In this document: in pieces, positions 58,737-64,000 of the stretch
Layout of the letters: each line of letters starts with the position of its first letter
Numbering within the stretch: position 1 is the first letter of the stretch
Assembly: GCF_006442315.1 (NCBI RefSeq)
Contig: NZ_VFVY01000002.1
Location: forward strand, 248,001-312,000
From: Mesorhizobium sp. B2-3-4
Lineage (GTDB): Bacteria > Pseudomonadota > Alphaproteobacteria > Rhizobiales > Rhizobiaceae
Direction: 5' to 3'
DNA length: 64,000 nucleotides
Made by a program: the position numbers and the translations under genes
Notes under the pieces: model-generated
Database searches by the model: none
Told to the model about the DNA's origin: nothing
What the model saw: only the letters and a program-made list of their open reading frames with translations

Positions 58737-60589
58737 CAGGCGGCTCCCTCGAGCCGATCGTCGTCCGGCCGCAGTTGCAGATCGTAGAGCGCGCGGTAGC
58801 GTCCACCGAGCGCCAGCAATTGCTCATGCGTGCCGCGCTCGACGATCCGGCCGCCCTCGACGAACAGGATCTGGTCGGCATGCATGAGCGAGCTCAGCCG
58901 GTGCGAGATGATGAGCGTTACACGATCCTTGGCGAAGCGCTTCATCGCCGCGCGTATGCGCTGCTCGGTGCCGGCGTCGACGGCTGCGGTGGAATCGTCG
59001 AAGACCAGCACCGATGGCCTGAGCATCAGGCTGCGCGCGATGGTCAGGCGCTGCCTCTGGCCGCCGGAAAGCGAGGCGCCTCGCTCGCCGACGACCGTGG
59101 TGTAGCCTGCCGGAAGCCCGATAATGTAATTGTGCAACTGTGCGTATTCGGCGGCTTGGCCGATGCGGGTCTCGCGCGCCCAGGGGTTGCCGTAAGCGAT
59201 GTTGTTCTCGATCGAGGTGGTGAACAGGAACGCATCCTGCTGCACGACGCCCACCGCTTTGCGCAGCGATTGCAGCGTGACCCCGCGTATGTCCTGTCCG
59301 TCGATGGTGATCGCGCCCGATGTGACGTCGTAGAAGCGCGGGATCAGATGCGCGATGGTCGACTTGCCGCTGCCCGGCGGGCCGACGATGCCGACGGTCT
59401 CGCCGGGCCTGGCTTCGAAGGAAATGCCGGAAAGCGTCGGGCGTTCGCCCGCGCCCTCATAGCGGAACCCGACATTGTCGAAGCGCAGCAGCCCGTCGGT
59501 GATGACGAGTTCACGGGCACCAGGCGCATCCTTGATGTCGAGGTCCGTGTCGAGCAGTTCGAACAGCCGCGTGCCGCAGGTCGAGGCGCGCGCGAAGGAG
59601 TTGACCATCAGTCCGAGCTGGCGCACCGGCATCTGCAATATGGTCATGAAGGTGAGGAACTGCGCCAGCGTGCCGACGCTGATCTGGCCCGCGATCACCT
59701 TCTGGCCGCCGAACCACAGCACCAGTCCCATCGCGGCGAGGAACGAAAAGTTCATGGCACCGGTGTTGGAGACGCGGATGTCGACGCGCTCATTGGCCAG
59801 CTCCAGCGCGGCCTGCTTGGCGCGGTCGAATTTCGCGAGCTCGTGCCGCTGCGCCGCGAAGGCGCGCACGACACGGATGCCGCCGAGGTTCTCGTCCATC
59901 ACCCGGCTCAGCACCGACAGGCGCTCCTGCAAGGTCAGCCAGGTGCTGCGCAGCCTGAGCTGCGTCACCGATGAGCGCCAGGCAACGAACGGCACGAAGC
60001 TCAGGCTGAGCAGCCCAAGCACGAGATCGGTGCTGATCAGGAGATAGGCGCCGACGCCGATCAGCACGCCGAGCAGCACCACGCGCAATATGCCGGTCGA
60101 AAAGAACATGCGCACGCCGTCGAGATCGAGCAGCCCGAGCGTGATGAGATCGCCCGTATGGACCTTGTCGTGGTAGGAAAAGCTCAGCCGCTGGATCTTC
60201 TCGTAGAAGGCGAGGCGCAATTCGTAGCCGGTTCGGTGCCCGACGGCCTCGCCATAATAGTTCTGCGCCATGGTGAAGAGACCGCGCAGGATGCTGACGA
60301 CCAGCAGCGTCAGCGCCGTATTCCACAGCGCCTGCTCGGCGGCAGTGCCGGCGCCCGCGGCCATCACGCCTTGCGCCTGGTCGATGGCACGTCCCAACAG
60401 GCGCGGAATGAAAAGCTGCAGCGTCGCGGCAATGAAGGTCGAGATCAGCGTGATCGCCACCTGCCAGGGATGGCGCAGCGTCATGCGCACGATACGCAAC
60501 AAGGTGCTGAGGCCCTTGCCCCAGGAGGCTTCCGCCACATGGGCAAATGATTTGCCGCGCTTGGCCGCGCTGGTTGCATCCGTAAGCAA
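58736..60589 (-). CDS. ABC exporter half-transporter (first of heterodimer)
   Basis: A 617-residue half-transporter with six membrane segments and an ATPase domain: Walker A GPPGSGKST, canonical signature SLSGGQRQRL, but Walker B VLVFDDSTAAVD with aspartate in place of the catalytic glutamate. With the partner this gives one active and one degenerate ATPase site, as in LmrCD or TM287/288-type exporters. First gene of the pair. Confidence 0.9.
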   Translation of the reverse strand: MLTDATSAAKRGKSFAHVAEASWGKGLSTLLRIVRMTLRHPWQVAITLISTFIAATLQLFIPRLLGRAIDQAQGVMAAGAGTAAEQALWNTALTLLVVSILRGLFTMAQNYYGEAVGHRTGYELRLAFYEKIQRLSFSYHDKVHTGDLITLGLLDLDGVRMFFSTGILRVVLLGVLIGVGAYLLISTDLVLGLLSLSFVPFVAWRSSVTQLRLRSTWLTLQERLSVLSRVMDENLGGIRVVRAFAAQRHELAKFDRAKQAALELANERVDIRVSNTGAMNFSFLAAMGLVLWFGGQKVIAGQISVGTLAQFLTFMTILQMPVRQLGLMVNSFARASTCGTRLFELLDTDLDIKDAPGARELVITDGLLRFDNVGFRYEGAGERPTLSGISFEARPGETVGIVGPPGSGKSTIAHLIPRFYDVTSGAITIDGQDIRGVTLQSLRKAVGVVQQDAFLFTTSIENNIAYGNPWARETRIGQAAEYAQLHNYIIGLPAGYTTVVGERGASLSGGQRQRLTIARSLMLRPSVLVFDDSTAAVDAGTEQRIRAAMKRFAKDRVTLIISHRLSSLMHADQILFVEGGRIVERGTHEQLLALGGRYRALYDLQLRPDDDRLEGAA

Positions 60590-60674
60590 GGAAAATACCC
60601 AGACCGATCCGGGACATTAGCCCGAACGAATGTAGCAGACTCAATCAGATAGCGCGATTTTACGCGCGTCCGAC

Positions 60675-60999
60675 TTGCCCGTTCAAGAGGCCAATGGCGG
60701 CATCGCACTGTGCCTGAAAGGCGGTGCCGCCAATGGCCGTCGCCATCGTCGCCAGCTGTGGCCCGGCGCGGTGGTGCCTCACGGCGAGGTCACGCGCTGG
60801 ATGGGTCATCGCCCCGGTACGCCCGACAGTATTCCGGTCATCGACCGCGTTTCGCGGGCAAAGAACGTCATCTACGCCTTCGGCCATGGCCATCAAGGCC
60901 TGATCGGCGGCGCGGTCCCCGGCAAAGATCGTGTCGCAACTCGCTGCTGGTCTGCCGCCGGTGATCGATCTCGCGCCGTTTCGGGCCGATAGGTTCTGA
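60675..60999 (+). pseudogene. frameshifted C-terminal remnant of a DadA-like FAD amino-acid dehydrogenase
   Basis: One frame encodes TRWMGHRPGTPDSIPVIDRV and NVIYAFGHGHQGLIGGAV, the C-terminal FAD-binding block of D-amino-acid dehydrogenases. After an apparent one-base insertion near 60927 the next frame continues AKIVSQLAAGLPPVIDLAPF and RADRF, the normal C-terminus, to TGA 60997-60999. The first 300 or so residues of the protein are missing. It is clearly a decaying fragment and sits directly before the hydroxyacid dehydrogenase gene. Confidence 0.8.
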
Positions 61000-61057
61000 T
61001 TGTTCGGAACCCCCCGCTGTCGTGGCAGGCCGTGCCGTTCTTGCATGGAGGAATGAC

Positions 61058-62491
61058 GTGATCGCAAACACACAGGCCCAGGACCCAATCGATCCGCAGG
61101 CGATCTACACCGTGCTGATCTGTGATCTGATCGGCCTGCGCTTCGGATCAGACGGCAAGCCCGACCCTTCGGAGGTGCGTGCCCATATCGAAGCCAAGGG
61201 CGGTCGCTTCCATGTGGCCGGACTTGACGACAAGGCCGCTCTGGAACGCGGGCGCGTTCATTTCTTCTACCAGCCGGATCTCAGCACGCGCGAAGAGCTG
61301 ATAGAGGCCGCCGGCGACGGGCGCTATGACGCCGTCATCGCTGCGGCGACTTTCCTGCCCGCCGAAACCGTCTTCCCGCTGGCCGGCGTGCGCATCGGTG
61401 CCGGCACCGGCAATATGGGCTCGCGCTCCTGGGGCGGCGGCAGCGGCGAGGGCGGCACCGCGGTGCTGATGAACACGCCCGGCATCAACAGCCGCGCCAC
61501 CGCGCAGATGGCGATGAAGGCGATCCTGAAAGTGCTGCCGGATCTCCCGGTCGACATGCTGCACGATCGGGTGGCGCGCGGTGCCTTCGACACCGGCAGG
61601 GAACTGCGCGATTTTCCCACCGAGAAGCTCGAAGGCAAGACCATTGCGATCATCGGTTACGGCAATATCGGCAGGGAGGTGGCCAAGCTTGCCCGTGCCT
61701 TCGGCATGCGCGTGGTGATCCATGCACGGCCCCGGCATCGCGACTGGATAGAGGCCGAAGGCTTCGTCTATGCGGCGGACCTTGCCGATGCGGCCAAAGG
61801 CGCCGATGTGCTCAGCGTCCATGTCGGCCTCGGCAAGCAGGATGCGCAGACCGGCCGTTACGCCAATGCCGGTCTCGTCGGTGCCGACGTCTTGTCCCGC
61901 ATGAACAGGGGGGCGGTGCTGGTCAACTACGATCGCGGTGAGCTTGTCGACGTTGCGGCCTTGGCCGACGCGCTGAATAGAGGGCACGTGCGCCACGCAG
62001 CGATCGATGCCGACCTGTTCAGCGATGTGTCGACCGGCAAGCTGTCCGGCCCGATGCTGCCTTATCTCGGCCTCGTCGAGAAACACGGCGCCAGGCTTGA
62101 ACTTCTGCCGCATGCCGCGGCCGATACCGACCATCCTTCGCGCGTCGCCGGCGCCAAACAGGCTGTCGACCAGATCTTCGACGTCATCCGCCGAAAGACG
62201 GTGGTGAACGCAAAAGGCATTGTTCCGCCTCAGTACCTCTCCCAAGGTTCTGCCGCACCCCCGGGCATCGGGCCGGTTACATCTGACGATCTTTTGAAAT
62301 TGAGCGCGGAGGAACGCTCCGAATTGGCTGATCTCTGCGACCGGCAAACCCGACTTTGGAGCATGCTCGCCAATGCCGGGCCGGATGAGCGGGGCAAGAT
62401 CGTCGCCGAACAAGGCGAGGAGTTCGTCCGGCTGACAAATCGTTTTTGCCTGTTGGCCGAGACGCTAAATCTCAGAGGCCCTTACCAATAG
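61058..62491 (+). CDS. D-2-hydroxyacid dehydrogenase-like NAD-dependent oxidoreductase
   Basis: A 477-residue protein of the D-isomer 2-hydroxyacid dehydrogenase family. The NAD motif is IIGYGNIGREVAKLARAFGM; the arginine motif VLVNYDRGELVDVAAL and the catalytic histidine region LLPHAAADTDHPS follow. The usual acidic motif after the arginine is altered (AAIDADLF). GTG 61058 is chosen because GGAGGA lies just before it. An extra C-terminal segment of about 85 residues (SAEERSELADLCDRQTRLWSM...) is absent from typical enzymes and looks helical. Its neighbour is the DadA-like remnant; substrate unknown. Confidence 0.85.
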   Translation: MIANTQAQDPIDPQAIYTVLICDLIGLRFGSDGKPDPSEVRAHIEAKGGRFHVAGLDDKAALERGRVHFFYQPDLSTREELIEAAGDGRYDAVIAAATFLPAETVFPLAGVRIGAGTGNMGSRSWGGGSGEGGTAVLMNTPGINSRATAQMAMKAILKVLPDLPVDMLHDRVARGAFDTGRELRDFPTEKLEGKTIAIIGYGNIGREVAKLARAFGMRVVIHARPRHRDWIEAEGFVYAADLADAAKGADVLSVHVGLGKQDAQTGRYANAGLVGADVLSRMNRGAVLVNYDRGELVDVAALADALNRGHVRHAAIDADLFSDVSTGKLSGPMLPYLGLVEKHGARLELLPHAAADTDHPSRVAGAKQAVDQIFDVIRRKTVVNAKGIVPPQYLSQGSAAPPGIGPVTSDDLLKLSAEERSELADLCDRQTRLWSMLANAGPDERGKIVAEQGEEFVRLTNRFCLLAETLNLRGPYQ

Positions 62492-62517
62492 GGTTCAGGT
62501 AATCACTCCCCCCGTGC

Positions 62518-63579
62518 TCAGGGCTCGATCCGGTATCGATGCGGAACACCCGTCGCAGCCCGCTTATGGATTTTGTCGGGTGCCTGGCCCGCCAGAACAG
62601 CGACTTCATCGTCGCGCACCGGCGTATAGAGCCGGTAATATTGATGGCTGTTCATATTGAGTTGGGTTGGAACAACCTCGCTCACGTCCACCGCGGTCAC
62701 CTTGTCGCTGATGGTCGCCATGTTGTCTGGTCCTCCAGCGCCGAGCCGAGGGCCGTTCAGTTCAACTCCAGCGCTCAGGAACGTCAGCACCCAGTCCTTG
62801 TGGGTATAATAGACGGTGACCCCACGTCCGAGGTCAGGCAGTGCCTTCAGTTTGTCCTGACGGTCGAATGCGTCGGAGTCTTCGTCGGCGGCGGCAAGAA
62901 TGATCTGGTTGAATATGGTCGGAAGATGCGTCGCCGGAACGGCGGGCTGCGTCTCACCGGGTTTTGTATCCTGCGGCTGTGCCAGCAATGCCTGAACGCC
63001 GAAACGCAGGACATAGTTTCCCATGCTGTGACACAGCAGATGAACGGTCGGACGCGGCGCGGTCGGGGCAAGGCCTGCAAGCTCCGACGCCAGCCTGCGG
63101 ATCACCCGGGCAAACGCGGGACCGCTTTGCCGGGACGATGCCCGGTCATGCTGGTAGCCGGCAAATGTTCCGGCGGACGGCCAGCTGAAAACGATGATCT
63201 CGGCGTCAATTCCGTAGAAGCTGAGGATCGTCGCCGCGCGTTCGACACTGTCGGAAAAGGTGTTGTAGAAACCATGCGCGAACAGGATGACCGTCTTTGC
63301 CGCACTGAATGCCGGATGAAGCGTGGCAAACATCTGGTCGCTTCCGCGAATCTGGGCCTTGCCCTTCTCGACCAGTATCTTCTCGTCGTACACGAGCAAG
63401 GTGCCGGGCACGATCTTGCCCTGCTTGGGAGCTCCGGTGACCGTCACCTGGACTTCTCCGTAGCGGATATCGACGCCGTTGGCCTGGCTGAGCTTGGGGC
63501 CAAAACCGATGATCCGGCCCTGACTGTTGACGATCGGGTTTCGATTGCTGACGAAATGGACCTTGTAGGTGTTGGCCAT
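62518..63579 (-). CDS. alpha/beta hydrolase (DUF900-like)
   Basis: A 353-residue hydrolase. The oxyanion region VILFAHGFYNTFSDSVERAA and the nucleophile elbow LLCHSMGNYVLRFG match the DUF900 family of predicted esterases; IILAAADEDSDAF supplies an acid and YTHKDWVL is characteristic. No signal peptide. It converges with the hydroxyacid dehydrogenase gene. Substrate unknown. Confidence 0.82.
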   Translation of the reverse strand: MANTYKVHFVSNRNPIVNSQGRIIGFGPKLSQANGVDIRYGEVQVTVTGAPKQGKIVPGTLLVYDEKILVEKGKAQIRGSDQMFATLHPAFSAAKTVILFAHGFYNTFSDSVERAATILSFYGIDAEIIVFSWPSAGTFAGYQHDRASSRQSGPAFARVIRRLASELAGLAPTAPRPTVHLLCHSMGNYVLRFGVQALLAQPQDTKPGETQPAVPATHLPTIFNQIILAAADEDSDAFDRQDKLKALPDLGRGVTVYYTHKDWVLTFLSAGVELNGPRLGAGGPDNMATISDKVTAVDVSEVVPTQLNMNSHQYYRLYTPVRDDEVAVLAGQAPDKIHKRAATGVPHRYRIEP

Positions 63580-63923
63580 GGGATTCCTCCAGACAGGATC
63601 AGGGGTACCGGATCAGGCAAACGGCCGGCCGTCATTGGCCACTAGATGGACACTCTCATTGTTGCGGGACGCGCACCCCGCCGGCCATGGCCCCGGATAC
63701 TTTCGAAGTGCTTGCGGCAGGTAAACGTAGGCCTAGTTATTTTAGTGCAAGGGGAAATGTATTCGCCATTTCTAATATGGTCAATTTCTGTCGGCAAGAG
63801 ATTTCGCAGCATCTCTTCGTTTTGTTTCTTTGCATTTCATGCGACGGCGCACGACACGCGGTATTTCTGCGGGTCGGCGGATCCGGATGTCGGCGACGCC
63901 GATCGCTGCAAACAGGCCGCCGG
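63580..63923. other. intergenic gap with a small hairpin
   Basis: No gene recognised. The middle part is AT-rich. AAGAGAT (63796-63802) and ATCTCTT (63811-63817) form a perfect 7-bp inverted repeat followed on the plus strand by CGTTTTGTTTC, terminator-like in shape but AT-rich in the stem and without an upstream plus-strand gene to end. Confidence 0.35.
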
Positions 63924-64000
63924 TCAGTCCCGGGGGCCGGCCACCATCCGGGCGACGCGCGTCATGTCGGTGCTCATCTCGCGGTCGTCGTCGAGCGGGC
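63924..64000 (-). CDS. 3' end of an unidentified gene
   Basis: A reading frame enters from beyond the window on the minus strand and ends MSTDMTRVARMVAGPRD at TGA (63926-63924). Only about 25 codons are visible. The family cannot be recognised. Confidence 0.4.
   Translation of the reverse strand, partial: PLDDDREMSTDMTRVARMVAGPRD

Noticed and set aside
1..64000. Mobile elements, tRNA genes, CRISPR arrays
   Set aside because: No transposase or integrase frames, no cloverleaf-like sequences and no regularly spaced short repeats were seen by reading.

Overview
The window is GC-rich DNA from an alphaproteobacterium, most likely a rhizobial relative such as Mesorhizobium. The inference rests on three things: sites matching the alphaproteobacterial EcfG (general stress sigma factor) promoter GGAAC-N16/17-CGTT, the dense run of ABC uptake systems with private catabolic operons, and gene families typical of soil Rhizobiales. 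I saw no tRNA, rRNA, CRISPR array, transposase or phage gene.

Layout. 0-14 kb: an AraC-type regulator, a tandem direct repeat, an 11.5-kb autotransporter gene, an AT-rich gap and a 5'-truncated HlyD-type fragment. 14-20.5 kb: a GlxA-type regulator and a block of small stress-type genes (acidic and basic small proteins, a GsiB-like SDR, a HAD-phosphatase/ATPase fusion, a Crp/Fnr regulator), two of whose promoters look EcfG-dependent. 20.6-25.2 kb: an ArsR-type regulator with ene-reductase, LLM monooxygenase, FMN reductase and S-formylglutathione hydrolase. 25.2-43.1 kb: a large catabolic region described below. 43.2-54.2 kb: a second catabolic region controlled by a HutC-like regulator. 54.2-64 kb: two paralogous small secreted proteins, an MFS exporter, a heterodimeric ABC exporter with one degenerate ATPase site, a frameshifted DadA-like remnant, a D-2-hydroxyacid dehydrogenase, an alpha/beta hydrolase and the 3' end of another gene.

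The most interesting part is 25.2-43.1 kb. A BMP/nucleoside-type ABC transporter with two nucleoside hydrolases, a pair of translationally coupled AA_synth (DUF1185) proteins, an enamidase-like amidohydrolase, a MarR regulator, an isochorismatase-type hydrolase, an epimerase/SDR pair and a sugar-type ABC operon lie side by side. Four of these transcription units carry the same 15-bp element (TATGASCATCAAYGA) at their 5' ends. Each element contains an ATG that opens a reading frame starting M-T/S-I-N-D/E. In two cases this frame stops exactly one base before the ATG of the first gene; in the other two it reads in frame into the first gene. I infer one coordinated regulon that imports a nucleoside-like or glycosylated N-heterocycle, splits it into sugar and base, and processes both halves.

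The second catabolic region (43.2-54.2 kb) has a HutC/GntR regulator and three copies of a 20-bp TGTATAT-type operator, in front of an SDR/HisD-like/ADH operon (divergent from a HisC-like aminotransferase), an APH-fold kinase and a taurine/sulfonate-type ABC transporter. The HisD-like protein has lost several histidinol dehydrogenase active-site residues. The set of dehydrogenases resembles the HpsN/HpsO/HpsP sulfopropanediol system, but no desulfonating enzyme is present in the window, so the substrate remains open.
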